Shown piece after piece: positions 38,307-47,060 of a stretch of DNA of 64,000 nt (the stretch's first letter is position 1; every line of letters begins with the position of its first letter). The DNA is from Bacillus paramycoides (GTDB lineage: Bacteria; Bacillota; Bacilli; Bacillales; Bacillaceae_G). The position numbers and the translations under genes were made by a program. The stretch is taken from positions 1-64,000 of the forward strand of contig NZ_MAOI01000069.1 of NCBI RefSeq assembly GCF_001884235.1. Direction: 5' to 3'. Below the pieces are notes generated by a model. That model had not been told where the DNA came from. It saw only the letters and a list, made by a program, of their open reading frames with translations, and did no database searches.

Positions 38307-38856
38307 AATTAATTTTCGCATATACACGTGCATCGCGTAAGCTACCGTCTGGCGCTAGGAAATCATTTTCCATAGTACCCTCTAAAATAAATTCAAGACG
38401 TTCTGCTAAGCTACATGCATTTACATTTGTTGCATCAGTACGAATTTCAATTCTTCTAGCACCTAGTTTATCAAAAGCAAATTGAATGGCCCCTTTAACG
38501 GCTTCTGTCATATAGCCTTGCTTTGTATAAGCGCTATGTAACCAGAAGTGAAGTGAAAACTTTGGAATATCCCAGTTTTCAGGCTTAAGAGTAATAGCTC
38601 CGATGAATGTACCAGATACTTTATCGTATAAGTGGAAATCAAGTGTTTCACGAAGTAAAAACTGTCCGTGAGCTTCGCGAACAATTTCTTCAGCACTTTC
38701 TTCTGTTTCAGCTGTAATTGGCATCCACGGTAATAAGTCTTCTAGAGAAGCTTGGATTGCTTCATACACTTCTGTACCATCACCTGGAAACGGCTTACGT
38801 ACTTGCAAGCGCTCAGTTTGAAATAATGTTGGAAAATCTAACAATAATGGTTTCAA
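38305..38856 (-). CDS. GNAT acetyltransferase, RimJ/RimL type
   Basis: 183 residues of the ribosomal-protein-acetyltransferase-like GNAT group: RLQVRKPFPGDGTEVYEAI at the start, then KFSLHFWLHSAYTKQGYMTEAVKGAIQFAFDKL-type motif A (core KQGYMTEAV) and IRTDATNVNACSLAERLEF. Resembles B. subtilis YdaF/YjcK-like proteins. Substrate unknown. AGGAGGGATTTCTC precedes the ATG. Confidence 0.86.
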   Translation of the reverse strand: MKPLLLDFPTLFQTERLQVRKPFPGDGTEVYEAIQASLEDLLPWMPITAETEESAEEIVREAHGQFLLRETLDFHLYDKVSGTFIGAITLKPENWDIPKFSLHFWLHSAYTKQGYMTEAVKGAIQFAFDKLGARRIEIRTDATNVNACSLAERLEFILEGTMENDFLAPDGSLRDARVYAKIN

Positions 38857-38922
38857 GAGAAATCCCTCCTATTCTCTACTATTTAGTTTAGCAAAGTAGA
38901 GCGGAATTTCAATGTTAATTCG

Positions 38923-38951
38923 TCATACTTTTTTTCTTTCTCACATACATT
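38923..38951 (+). promoter_or_regulatory. Sigma-E promoter of spoIIM
   Basis: TCATACT, 14-nt spacer, CATACATT. The -35 fits the sigma-E KMATATT consensus at 6 of 7 positions, in line with known sigma-E control of spoIIM. Confidence 0.75.
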
Positions 38952-38982
38952 TTTAGTAAGAGTGTGAACGGAGGGAAGGAAA

Positions 38983-39630
38983 ATGTGGCGAAAAACTTGG
39001 CAAGACCGTGTAATGTCTCACATACAGGAAAATTCTTCACTATATATATTTAACTCTGTTTTATTATTGATGGGAGTAATATTTGGAGCGATTCTTGTGA
39101 ATAGTTTACAAATAAACCAAAAGCAAGATTTATCATTTTATTTACAGCGTTTTTTTGGACAAGTTTCTAAAGGCGAATTTGCTATTGCGGGTGAAATGTT
39201 TCGAGAAAGTTACTTTTCGCAATTAAAATATATTGGCTTTATTTGGATTTTAGGGATTTCCATTATTGGATTGCCACTTATTTTTATCTTATTATTTTTA
39301 AAAGGAGTAGTTGTTGGATTTACAGTAGGTTTTTTAGTAAGTCAGCATGGATGGAATGGATTATTATTAGCATTTGTATCTGTATTGCCGCAAAATTTAA
39401 TTATTATTCCAGTGTTTCTTGTTATGACAACAATTGCTGCAAGCTTTTCTTTGAGAATGATTAGGCACCAATTTATCCGGAGAATAACTGAGCCACTATT
39501 ACCGTTATTAATTCGTTATACATGCTTTTTTCTCGTGATTGGAGCAGTATTAGCTATCGCTTCTAGCATCGAAGCCTATGCATCACCAGTTTTAATGAAA
39601 GAAGTCGTGGAAACTATTAATAAAAAATAA
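38983..39630 (+). CDS. spoIIM: Stage II sporulation protein M
   Basis: Mother-cell membrane protein that works with SpoIID and SpoIIP at the engulfing septum. 215 residues with five hydrophobic segments (about 22-46, 86-110, 113-135, 143-160, 182-202). Motifs FGQVSKGEF, FFLKGVVVGFTVGFLV and LPQNLIIIPVF are typical of the SpoIIM/stage II family. GGAGGGAAGGAAA precedes the ATG. It stands alone upstream of fur, as in B. subtilis. Confidence 0.93.
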   Translation: MWRKTWQDRVMSHIQENSSLYIFNSVLLLMGVIFGAILVNSLQINQKQDLSFYLQRFFGQVSKGEFAIAGEMFRESYFSQLKYIGFIWILGISIIGLPLIFILLFLKGVVVGFTVGFLVSQHGWNGLLLAFVSVLPQNLIIIPVFLVMTTIAASFSLRMIRHQFIRRITEPLLPLLIRYTCFFLVIGAVLAIASSIEAYASPVLMKEVVETINKK

Positions 39631-39638
39631 ATACTTTT

Positions 39639-39653
39639 TGAGAATAATTATCA
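39639..39653. promoter_or_regulatory. Fur box upstream of fur
   Basis: TGAGAATAATTATCA matches the 7-1-7 Fur consensus TGATAATNATTATCA at 13 of 14 defined positions and is closer to Fur than to PerR sites. It lies 24 bp upstream of the -35 of fur, so autoregulation from an upstream site is possible. Confidence 0.75.
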
Positions 39654-39676
39654 ATTTGTTTTTATTGTTTTTTCTT

Positions 39677-39704
39677 TTGACAGAAGCCCTTCTTCTGATA
39701 TAAT
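39677..39704 (+). promoter_or_regulatory. fur promoter
   Basis: TTGACA, 16-nt spacer, TGATATAAT (extended -10): near-perfect sigma-A promoter 33 bp before the fur start. Confidence 0.85.
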
Positions 39705-39737
39705 GGTGTAAGAGTGGCGAGGAGGGAGTAGTACCGA

Positions 39738-40193
39738 ATGGAAGAAAGAATTGAACGAATTAAGAAGCAACTACATGCAGCGAGCTATAAATTGACACCA
39801 CAACGTGAAGCAACAGTTCGTGTGCTGCTGGAAAATGAAGAAGATCATTTAAGCGCAGAAGATGTATACCTCCTTGTAAAAGAAAAGTCGCCAGAGATCG
39901 GATTAGCAACCGTCTATCGAACTTTAGAGCTATTATCTGAGTTAAAAGTTGTCGATAAGATTAACTTCGGAGACGGTGTTTCACGCTATGACTTACGCCA
40001 AGAAGGTGCACAGCGTTTCCACCATCATTTAATCTGTACACAATGCGGTGCTGTACAAGAAATACAAGAAGATTTACTTGGTGAAGTGGAGAATAAAGTA
40101 GAACGAGACTGGAGCTTTAAGGTGAAAGATCATCGTTTAACATTCCATGGGATTTGTAAAAATTGTCAAGAAAATGAAACGGATGAAAAATAA
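39738..40193 (+). CDS. fur: Ferric uptake regulator
   Basis: 151-residue iron-dependent repressor. N-terminal winged helix with TPQREATVRVLL and LATVYRTLELLSE (recognition helix). HHHLIC-x2-C (C100, C103) and GIC-x2-C (C140, C143) form the structural zinc site, and the HHH run the regulatory site. Members of the family also include PerR and Zur; synteny with spoIIM, yqzK and xerD and the Fur box nearby support Fur. GAGGAGGGAGTAG lies before the ATG. Confidence 0.92.
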   Translation: MEERIERIKKQLHAASYKLTPQREATVRVLLENEEDHLSAEDVYLLVKEKSPEIGLATVYRTLELLSELKVVDKINFGDGVSRYDLRQEGAQRFHHHLICTQCGAVQEIQEDLLGEVENKVERDWSFKVKDHRLTFHGICKNCQENETDEK

Positions 40194-40228
40194 CCTTTTC
40201 CTATTTAACTAGGAAGAGGTTTTTTATT
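40192..40228 (+). terminator. Terminator after fur
   Basis: 12-bp stem AACCTTTTCCTA / TAGGAAGAGGTT (one G-U pair) and T run. Confidence 0.82.
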
Positions 40229-40296
40229 TGAATAAGGTATAAATCGGTGGAAGCTTGGCATATGTTGTAATAACTTATATTTTGGAGGAATTTACA

Positions 40297-40527
40297 ATGC
40301 GCCGAGCTTTGAAATTAACTTTTGATGGAATGAAAGTATTTTTATTATTTACGAGTTGTACGATTTTGTTTTATTTCGCTATACTATGGATAAATGAAGA
40401 ATATGAAAGTTACCATCGTTATGAAAAGCCAAAAGAAGAGACTGTAGAAAAAGTATCAGGGAATGAGGAGCCGGCAAAGGATGCTTTCGTAAATAGAATG
40501 ATGTTTTTCTATGAAAATGGGGAGTAG
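40297..40527 (+). CDS. yqzK: DUF4227 (YqzK-like) membrane protein
   Basis: 76 residues with one transmembrane segment at about 14-34 (MKVFLLFTSCTILFYFAILW), then a charged tail. Function unknown. The YqzK family is found between fur and xerD in Bacillus, exactly as here. I chose the ATG after TTTGGAGGAATTTACA; a longer in-frame reading lacks a ribosome site. The xerD TTG start lies 6 bp after its stop, so the two are probably co-transcribed. Confidence 0.78.
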   Translation: MRRALKLTFDGMKVFLLFTSCTILFYFAILWINEEYESYHRYEKPKEETVEKVSGNEEPAKDAFVNRMMFFYENGE

Positions 40528-40533
40528 TGTAGA

Positions 40534-41424
40534 TTGGAAGATCAATTAAAAGATTTTATTCATTATATGATTGTTGAAAAAGGATTAGCGAAAAATACAG
40601 TTGTATCTTACGAACGTGATTTGAAAAGCTATGTGAAGTATTTGCAAAATGTAGAACAGACGAAGACATTTCATGAAGTGACACGCCTACACATTGTTAA
40701 CTTTTTGCAGTATTTAAAAGAAAATGGGAAGTCTTCAAAAACATTGGCACGTCATATTGCATCGATTCGTTCGTTTCACCAATTTTTACTTCGTGAACGA
40801 GCGGTGGAGCACGACCCATCGGTACATATTGAAACGCCACAAGGGGAACGGAAATTACCAAAAGTATTATCTGTCGACGAAGTAGAAGCGTTACTTCAAA
40901 CACCGAAAGCGGCGAGTGCTTTTGGGATTCGGGATAAAGCAATGTTAGAGTTATTGTATGCAACGGGACTTCGTGTTTCAGAATTAATTGCATTAAATTT
41001 AGAAGATGTACATTTAACAATGGGATTTGTTCGTTGCATTGGGAAAGGGAATAAAGAAAGAATTATTCCATTAGGAAGCTTAGCGACGGAAGCGATTCAA
41101 AAGTATATTGAAAAAGGTAGAAGAGAATTGATGGGGAAAAAAGCAGTAGATGCGCTCTTTTTAAACCACCATGGTAATCGATTATCGAGACAAGGGTTTT
41201 GGAAAATTTTAAAGCGATTAGCGAAAGAAGCAAATATTGAAAAAGAGCTTACACCGCATACGTTGCGTCACTCTTTTGCTACGCATTTATTAGAGAACGG
41301 GGCAGATTTGCGTGCTGTACAAGAAATGCTTGGACATGCAGATATTTCAACAACGCAAATCTATACACACGTTTCAAAAACTAGATTAAAAGATGTATAT
41401 AAACAGTTCCATCCGAGAGCATAG
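40534..41424 (+). CDS. xerD: Tyrosine recombinase XerD
   Basis: Chromosome-dimer resolvase acting with a partner recombinase at dif (CodV in B. subtilis). 296 residues. N-terminal core-binding domain 1-100; catalytic residues: R147 in TGLRVSEL, K171 in [21 protein letters not shown] (His and Arg), the late His in GHADISTTQ and Tyr in IYTHV. TTG start after GGGGAG at 9 nt. Equivalent to B. subtilis xerD/ripX. Confidence 0.93.
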   Translation: MEDQLKDFIHYMIVEKGLAKNTVVSYERDLKSYVKYLQNVEQTKTFHEVTRLHIVNFLQYLKENGKSSKTLARHIASIRSFHQFLLRERAVEHDPSVHIETPQGERKLPKVLSVDEVEALLQTPKAASAFGIRDKAMLELLYATGLRVSELIALNLEDVHLTMGFVRCIGKGNKERIIPLGSLATEAIQKYIEKGRRELMGKKAVDALFLNHHGNRLSRQGFWKILKRLAKEANIEKELTPHTLRHSFATHLLENGADLRAVQEMLGHADISTTQIYTHVSKTRLKDVYKQFHPRA

Positions 41425-41443
41425 TTATTATGCTCTTTTTTTC
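41416..41443 (+). terminator. Terminator after xerD
   Basis: AGAGCATA / TATGCTCT stem with 5-nt loop and a long T run, overlapping the last xerD codons. Confidence 0.82.
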
Positions 41444-41571
41444 ATAGATTGAGAAGAGTAAAGCACTTCACAGAAACTTCACAAACATTTCGTACATTGT
41501 TTTCAGCAGAAGACTAGAATATTACAATGTATTTCCTCTATACTAAGGAAAGTATGAAGGAGGAAATGAAG

Positions 41572-42309
41572 ATGAAAAAACTTATTATTACATTATTTAT
41601 CGCGATGCTAGCACTGGCTGGCTGTAATACAAACAAAGAAGAACCGAAAAAAGAACAGAAAATTGAGGCTGTAAAAGTAGCCTTTCAAACGAATCCGAAA
41701 AAAATTAAACCAGGTGAAAAAACAGAAGTACAAGCACTTGTTACACAAGGAAAAGAAAAGGTAACAGATGCTGATGTGAAGTTTGAAATTTGGAAAGATG
41801 GCGACGAGAAGCACGAAATGTTAAATGGTAAGCATAAAGGGAAAGGTGTTTATGCTGTAGAGAAAACATTTGAGACTGATGGAGTATACCATATTATTCC
41901 TCACACAAATGCACGTGAAATGCATGTTATGCAAGAAGAAAAAGTGGCTGTGGGAAATGCCAAAGTAGAAGATGCAAAGAAAGAAAATAGTGATCATGGT
42001 GCAGGGCACGGCGATCATAAGAGCGATACAATGATTCACCTTATGGCTGGAGATTTGAAAGCCAATGCTGAATCAGAAATGAAAGTTCATTTGAAACAAA
42101 AAGAAGAAGCATTAACTGGCGCTGAAGTACAACTTGAGATTTGGAAAGATGGCGTTGAAAAACATGAATTTATTCCAGCAAAAGAAGGAAATAAAGGCGA
42201 GTACGTAACTAAGCATACATTTAAAGAAAATGGTACTTACAAAGTGAAAGTTCATGTAAGAAAAGGCGAACTACATGAACATAAAGAAGAAACAGTAGAA
42301 GTAAAATAA
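41572..42309 (+). CDS. Lipoprotein with two YtkA-like domains
   Basis: 245 residues. Lipobox LALAGC at about residues 13-18 predicts diacylglyceryl attachment outside the membrane. Two similar beta-sandwich domains follow: the first has FEIWKDGDEKHEMLNGKHKGKGVY, here seen as IWKDGDEKHE; the second LEIWKDGVEKHEFIPAK. They are joined by a His/Gly-rich linker SDHGAGHGDHKSD. YtkA-like proteins are thought to handle metals such as copper; the histidines fit, but this is inference. ATG chosen for GAAGGAGG at 8 nt. Confidence 0.8.
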   Translation: MKKLIITLFIAMLALAGCNTNKEEPKKEQKIEAVKVAFQTNPKKIKPGEKTEVQALVTQGKEKVTDADVKFEIWKDGDEKHEMLNGKHKGKGVYAVEKTFETDGVYHIIPHTNAREMHVMQEEKVAVGNAKVEDAKKENSDHGAGHGDHKSDTMIHLMAGDLKANAESEMKVHLKQKEEALTGAEVQLEIWKDGVEKHEFIPAKEGNKGEYVTKHTFKENGTYKVKVHVRKGELHEHKEETVEVK

Positions 42310-42341
42310 AAAAGCAGCTCTTTAGAGCTGCTTTTTTATTT
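42308..42341 (+). terminator. Terminator after the YtkA-like lipoprotein gene
   Basis: 14-nt arms AAAAAAGCAGCTCT / AGAGCTGCTTTTTT with short loop and T run. Confidence 0.88.
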
Positions 42342-42675
42342 TTATATTAGGAAATTATTCATAAAATGATTAGCACTTCTTTGTAGAATGGATTACAATA
42401 GAAGTGTGAATAAAATAAGAAATTCTACGAAAATGTATTAAAAAGAAAGCGTAAACATGTTATGATATCAATATCAGATGTCTGACATCTGACTTAGAAA
42501 AAACTAGAAATATTTTTCAGTCGTTTCAAGTAAAACGAAATAGGTTAGAAAAGGATTTAAAGAAGTACTGTTTGACAATGAGAATGAAAGAGAATTCTTA
42601 TCGATAACAGTTTCACTTTATAGCGTTTTGAACATACTACAAGAAGTAGAACTGAACTTATAGGAGGTCGCAGTT
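42342..42675 (+). other. 334-bp gap upstream of deoB with several palindromic elements
   Basis: No gene is visible. Contents: a hairpin (42374-42406), a TTAAAA-N17-TATGAT promoter candidate (42438-42466), a 19-bp palindrome just after it, a TTGACA (42572-42577) without a good -10, a Fur-box-like stretch (42589-42603, 10 of 14 matches), the 12-mer GTTTCACTTTAT (42610-42621) shared with a bcr-like repeat, and the deoB ribosome site TAGGAGGTCGC. Confidence 0.6.
42474..42492. promoter_or_regulatory. 19-bp palindrome, probable repressor operator upstream of deoB
   Basis: TCAGATGTCTGACATCTGA is a perfect palindrome around a central T. The core TGTCTGACA resembles operators of FadR-type GntR regulators. 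It starts 8 bp after a TATGAT (42461-42466), where it would cover the transcription start. The cognate regulator is unknown. Confidence 0.6.
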
Positions 42676-43860
42676 ATGAATAAATATAAACGTATATTCC
42701 TAGTCGTAATGGACTCTGTGGGAATCGGTGAAGCACCGGATGCTGAGCAATTTGGTGATTTAGGTTCTGACACAATTGGTCACATTGCTGAACATATGAA
42801 TGGATTGCAAATGCCAAACATGGTGAAGTTAGGTCTTGGTAACATTCGTGAAATGAAAGGTATTTCTAAAGTAGAGAAACCGCTTGGATATTATACAAAA
42901 ATGCAAGAGAAATCTACTGGTAAAGATACGATGACAGGTCACTGGGAAATCATGGGCCTATATATTGATACACCATTCCAAGTGTTCCCTGAAGGATTCC
43001 CGAAAGAATTACTTGATGAATTAGAAGAGAAAACAGGCCGTAAAATTATCGGTAATAAGCCAGCTTCTGGAACTGAGATTCTTGACGAACTTGGTCAAGA
43101 GCAAATGGAAACAGGCTCTTTAATCGTTTACACTTCTGCAGATAGCGTACTACAAATTGCAGCACACGAAGAAGTAGTGCCACTTGATGAGTTATATAAA
43201 ATTTGTAAAATTGCACGTGAACTAACGTTAGATGAGAAGTACATGGTAGGACGTGTTATCGCTCGTCCATTCGTTGGAGAACCTGGAAAATTCACACGTA
43301 CACCAAATCGTCATGACTATGCGTTAAAACCATTCGGCCGTACGGTAATGAATGAATTAAAAGATAGTGACTATGATGTAATTGCTATCGGTAAAATTTC
43401 TGATATTTATGATGGTGAAGGGGTAACTGAATCACTTCGTACGAAGTCTAATATGGATGGAATGGATAAGCTTGTAGATACATTAAATATGGACTTTACA
43501 GGTCTTAGCTTCTTAAACTTAGTTGACTTTGATGCATTATTCGGCCACCGTCGTGACCCACAAGGATACGGAGAAGCATTACAAGAATATGATGCACGTC
43601 TTCCAGAAGTATTCGAAAAACTAAAAGAAGATGATCTATTATTAATTACAGCAGACCACGGTAATGATCCAGTACATCCTGGTACTGATCATACACGTGA
43701 ATATGTACCGTTATTAGCATATAGCCCAAGCATGAAAGAAGGCGGACAAGAATTACCACTTCGTCAAACATTTGCTGATATTGGTGCAACAGTAGCAGAA
43801 AACTTCGGTGTGAAAATGCCAGAATACGGAACAAGCTTCTTAAACGAGCTAAAGAAATAG
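42676..43860 (+). CDS. deoB: Phosphopentomutase
   Basis: Interconverts (deoxy)ribose 1- and 5-phosphate in nucleoside salvage. 394 residues of the alkaline-phosphatase superfamily. Metal ligands: [14 protein letters not shown] (first Asp), active-site Thr in [27 protein letters not shown], and TADHGNDP with HTREYVP. GGAGGTCGCAGTT precedes the ATG. First of deoB-pupG-pdp, with gaps of 7-12 bp; also called drm in B. subtilis. Confidence 0.96.
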   Translation: MNKYKRIFLVVMDSVGIGEAPDAEQFGDLGSDTIGHIAEHMNGLQMPNMVKLGLGNIREMKGISKVEKPLGYYTKMQEKSTGKDTMTGHWEIMGLYIDTPFQVFPEGFPKELLDELEEKTGRKIIGNKPASGTEILDELGQEQMETGSLIVYTSADSVLQIAAHEEVVPLDELYKICKIARELTLDEKYMVGRVIARPFVGEPGKFTRTPNRHDYALKPFGRTVMNELKDSDYDVIAIGKISDIYDGEGVTESLRTKSNMDGMDKLVDTLNMDFTGLSFLNLVDFDALFGHRRDPQGYGEALQEYDARLPEVFEKLKEDDLLLITADHGNDPVHPGTDHTREYVPLLAYSPSMKEGGQELPLRQTFADIGATVAENFGVKMPEYGTSFLNELKK

Positions 43861-43872
43861 GGGGATAAACAA

Positions 43873-44694
43873 ATGAATCGTGAACTTATTACAAAATCAG
43901 CTTCATACTTAAAAGAGAAATTTCAAGAGACACCACAAGTAGGACTAATCCTTGGATCTGGACTAGGCGTATTAGCAGATGAAATCGAGAACGCAGTAAC
44001 AGTACCTTACAGTGAGATCCCTGAATTCCCAGTATCAACTGTAGAAGGTCATGCAGGTCAACTTGTATTCGGTACACTTCAAGGTGTAACAGTAGTAGCA
44101 ATGCAAGGACGTTTCCATTTCTACGAAGGATATGATATGCAAAAAGTAACATTCCCAGTTCGTGTTATGAAAGAACTAGGTGTAGAAACAGTTGTTGTAA
44201 CGAATGCAGCTGGTGGTGTAAATACATCATTTGAACCAGGCGACCTTATGTTAATTTCAGACCACATCAACTTCATGGGTACGAATCCATTAATCGGACC
44301 GAATGATTCTGAAATGGGCGTACGCTTCCCTGATATGTCTACATCATATACGACAGAACTTCGCGAAATGGCGAAACAAGTTGCAGCTGACTTAAACATT
44401 ACAGTACAAGAAGGTGTATACGTTGGAATGACAGGTCCTGTATATGAAACACCTGCTGAAATTCGTATGCTTCGTACACTTGGCGGAGATGCAGTTGGTA
44501 TGTCAACAGTACCGGAAGTAATTGTAGCGCGTCACGCAGGTATGAAAGTACTAGGTATTTCTTGTATTTCAAATATGGCAGCTGGTATTTTAGATCAGCC
44601 ACTTCACCACGATGAAGTAATTGAAACGACAGAACGTGTTAAAGCTAACTTCTTAGCATTAGTAAAAGCAATCGTAAAACAAATGAAGGGGTGA
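43873..44694 (+). CDS. pupG: Purine-nucleoside phosphorylase (trimeric type)
   Basis: Phosphorolysis of guanosine, inosine and deoxy forms. 273 residues; [13 protein letters not shown] binds phosphate, [34 protein letters not shown] and [13 protein letters not shown] are class hallmarks; [14 protein letters not shown] is the purine site. Distinct from hexameric DeoD. The product sugar phosphate is passed to DeoB. GGGGGATAAACAA precedes the ATG. Confidence 0.94.
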   Translation: MNRELITKSASYLKEKFQETPQVGLILGSGLGVLADEIENAVTVPYSEIPEFPVSTVEGHAGQLVFGTLQGVTVVAMQGRFHFYEGYDMQKVTFPVRVMKELGVETVVVTNAAGGVNTSFEPGDLMLISDHINFMGTNPLIGPNDSEMGVRFPDMSTSYTTELREMAKQVAADLNITVQEGVYVGMTGPVYETPAEIRMLRTLGGDAVGMSTVPEVIVARHAGMKVLGISCISNMAAGILDQPLHHDEVIETTERVKANFLALVKAIVKQMKG

Positions 44695-44701
44695 CTTCAC
44701 A

Positions 44702-46006
44702 ATGAGAATGGTGGACCTAATTGCAAAAAAACGTGATGGACATGCATTAACGACAGAAGAGATTAACTTTATCGTTGAAGGATACACAAATGGTGATATT
44801 CCTGATTATCAAGTAAGTTCACTTGCAATGGCAATTTTCTTCCAAGATATGAATGATCAAGAACGTGCAGATTTAACGATGGCAATGGTAAATAGCGGTG
44901 ATACAATTGACTTATCAGCCATTGAAGGGGTCAAAGTAGATAAGCATTCAACAGGTGGAGTTGGTGATACAACGACACTTGTATTAGGTCCATTAGTAGC
45001 TGCTTTAGGTGTACCAGTTGCGAAAATGTCTGGACGAGGTCTAGGACATACGGGTGGTACAATTGATAAATTAGAAGCAGTACCAGGATTCCATGTGGAA
45101 ATTGAAAATGATGAATTCATGCGTCTTGTAAATGAAAATAAAATTGCTGTTATCGGTCAAAGTGGAAACCTAACACCTGCTGATAAAAAATTGTATGCAC
45201 TTCGTGATGTAACGGCAACAGTAAACTCAATTCCGCTTATTGCAAGCTCGATTATGAGTAAAAAAATTGCTGCTGGTGCAGATGCAATTGTTCTTGATGT
45301 AAAAACTGGAGCAGGAGCATTTATGAAAACGGATGAAGATGCAAAATGTTTAGCAGAAGCAATGGTACGAATCGGTAATAACGTTGGTCGTAATACGATG
45401 GCAGTTATTTCTGATATGAGCCAGCCGCTTGGTGAGGCTATTGGTAACGCATTAGAAGTACAAGAAGCAATTGATACATTACAAGGTAAAGGACCAAAAG
45501 ATTTAGAAGAGTTATGTTTAACGCTTGGAAGTCAAATGGTATACCTTGCTGGACAAGCTTCATCTTTAGAAGATGCTCGTGAAAAGTTAATTGAAGTAAT
45601 GAACAACGGTAAAGCGCTAGAATCATTTAAAACGTTCTTATCAGCGCAAGGCGGCGATGCATCTGTTGTTGATGATCCTTCTAAATTGCCACAAGCACAA
45701 TTTAAAATTGAAGTGGAAGCAAAAGAAGACGGTTATGTATCGGAAATCGTTGCAGACGAAATCGGAACAGCAGCAATGCTTTTAGGAGCAGGGCGTGCAA
45801 CGAAAGAGTCTGAAATCGATTTAGCAGTTGGTCTAATGCTTCGCAAAAAAGTAGGCGATAGCGTGAAAAAAGGTGACGCTCTTGTTACAATTTACGCAAA
45901 CCGCGAAAATGTTGAAGACGTAAAAGCGAAAATTTATGAGAACATGAAAATCGCTAAAGACCACGTAGATGCACCAACTTTAGTACACGGTATTGTAACA
46001 AAGTAA
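44702..46006 (+). CDS. pdp: Pyrimidine-nucleoside phosphorylase
   Basis: Splits uridine, thymidine and deoxyuridine with phosphate. 434 residues in three parts: helical alpha domain, glycine-rich phosphate-binding domain ([29 protein letters not shown]) and a C-terminal lipoyl-like domain ([12 protein letters not shown]). In B. subtilis pdp lies in dra-nupC-pdp; its place behind deoB-pupG is normal for the B. cereus group as I recall. AAGGGGTGAC lies before the ATG. Confidence 0.94.
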   Translation: MRMVDLIAKKRDGHALTTEEINFIVEGYTNGDIPDYQVSSLAMAIFFQDMNDQERADLTMAMVNSGDTIDLSAIEGVKVDKHSTGGVGDTTTLVLGPLVAALGVPVAKMSGRGLGHTGGTIDKLEAVPGFHVEIENDEFMRLVNENKIAVIGQSGNLTPADKKLYALRDVTATVNSIPLIASSIMSKKIAAGADAIVLDVKTGAGAFMKTDEDAKCLAEAMVRIGNNVGRNTMAVISDMSQPLGEAIGNALEVQEAIDTLQGKGPKDLEELCLTLGSQMVYLAGQASSLEDAREKLIEVMNNGKALESFKTFLSAQGGDASVVDDPSKLPQAQFKIEVEAKEDGYVSEIVADEIGTAAMLLGAGRATKESEIDLAVGLMLRKKVGDSVKKGDALVTIYANRENVEDVKAKIYENMKIAKDHVDAPTLVHGIVTK

Positions 46007-46007
46007 T

Positions 46008-46042
46008 AAAAAAAGCTGAGGAGATTTCTCCTTGGCTTTTTT
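46008..46042 (+). terminator. Terminator of the deoB-pupG-pdp operon
   Basis: AAAAAAAGCTGAGGAGA pairs with CTCCTTGGCTTTTTT with one or two mismatches, followed by T. Confidence 0.82.
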
Positions 46043-46078
46043 GACTATTTTTTGTTTATAATAATAATGGGTGAAATT

Positions 46079-47029
46079 ATGATTAGAATTTGTGCGATAA
46101 CGAAAAAAAATGAAGTTTTATATGATGTTTCGCTAGAAGAAACGCAAAAAGAAAACATCGTATGGTATTGGCTTGATTTATATAAGCCGACGAAAGAAGA
46201 GTATACATATATTTTACAAGATCACTTCAAGTTCCATCCCCTTGCAATTGAAGATTGTGTAGAGTATGTACAGAGGCCAAAGGTAGATTTTTATGATGGA
46301 TATAACTTTTTAGTTCTCCATGCATTCGGAGAAGACGGATTAGAACCGCATGAAATCGATTTATTTGTTAGTGATCGATATATAGTCTCTTTCCACTTCT
46401 CTCATAACAATGCGATTGAAAGAGTATGGAAAACGCTCGGTGAGAAGAAACGTATTAAGAAGAGTCCTTTAAATGTAGCGCATACAATTATTGACCAAAT
46501 TGTAGATGATTATTTCGCACCTGTGTATTACATTGAAGACCATTTAAATGCAATTGATGATAATTTAACGGGTGAGACAGCAGGAAGCGTGCTAGAAGAG
46601 GTATTTGATATTCGTGCAGATTTATCGAAGCTAAGGCGTACGATTATTCCGATGCGTGATTTATTGTATCGTATTTTAAATTCAACTCGCTTTTACGGTA
46701 TAAGCGACCATGAAATTTATTTTAAAGATATACATGATCATTTGCTTAAACTGACAGAGATGATTGAAGCGAGTCGTGAATTAACAGCAGATATTCGAGA
46801 TAGTTACTTTTCATTGAACTCGCACCATATGAACAACATTATGAAAACATTAACTGTATTCTCGACGATTTTCATGCCATTAACATTTATCGCAGGGGTA
46901 TATGGAATGAACTTTTCACATATGCCAGAGCTTGGCGGACAGTATAGTTACTTTATTTGTTTGTTAATTATGGCGTTAATTGGCGGGGGCATGATGGCTT
47001 GGTTTTATAAAAAAGGTTGGTTTAAGTAA
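46079..47029 (+). CDS. corA: CorA family magnesium/divalent cation transporter
   Basis: 316 residues. Long cytoplasmic domain, then two C-terminal membrane helices; the first ends with the selectivity motif YGMNFSHMPE, the second is YSYFICLLIMALIGGGMMAWF followed by KKGWFK. Forms pentameric Mg2+ channels. ATG chosen for GGGTGAAATT; an earlier in-frame ATG at 46052 lacks a ribosome site. Single-gene unit between terminators. Confidence 0.9.
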   Translation: MIRICAITKKNEVLYDVSLEETQKENIVWYWLDLYKPTKEEYTYILQDHFKFHPLAIEDCVEYVQRPKVDFYDGYNFLVLHAFGEDGLEPHEIDLFVSDRYIVSFHFSHNNAIERVWKTLGEKKRIKKSPLNVAHTIIDQIVDDYFAPVYYIEDHLNAIDDNLTGETAGSVLEEVFDIRADLSKLRRTIIPMRDLLYRILNSTRFYGISDHEIYFKDIHDHLLKLTEMIEASRELTADIRDSYFSLNSHHMNNIMKTLTVFSTIFMPLTFIAGVYGMNFSHMPELGGQYSYFICLLIMALIGGGMMAWFYKKGWFK

Positions 47030-47060
47030 AAAACACCGAGGATTTCCTCGGTGTTTTTTA
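47028..47060. terminator. Bidirectional terminator
   Basis: 14-bp stem AAAAAACACCGAGG / CCTCGGTGTTTTTT, ATTT loop, between convergent corA and the purine permease gene. Confidence 0.93.

Noticed and set aside
42589-42603. Fur-box-like AGAGAATTCTTATCG upstream of deoB
   Set aside because: Only 10 of 14 matches, and iron control of nucleoside salvage has no other support; kept as a remark in the gap description.
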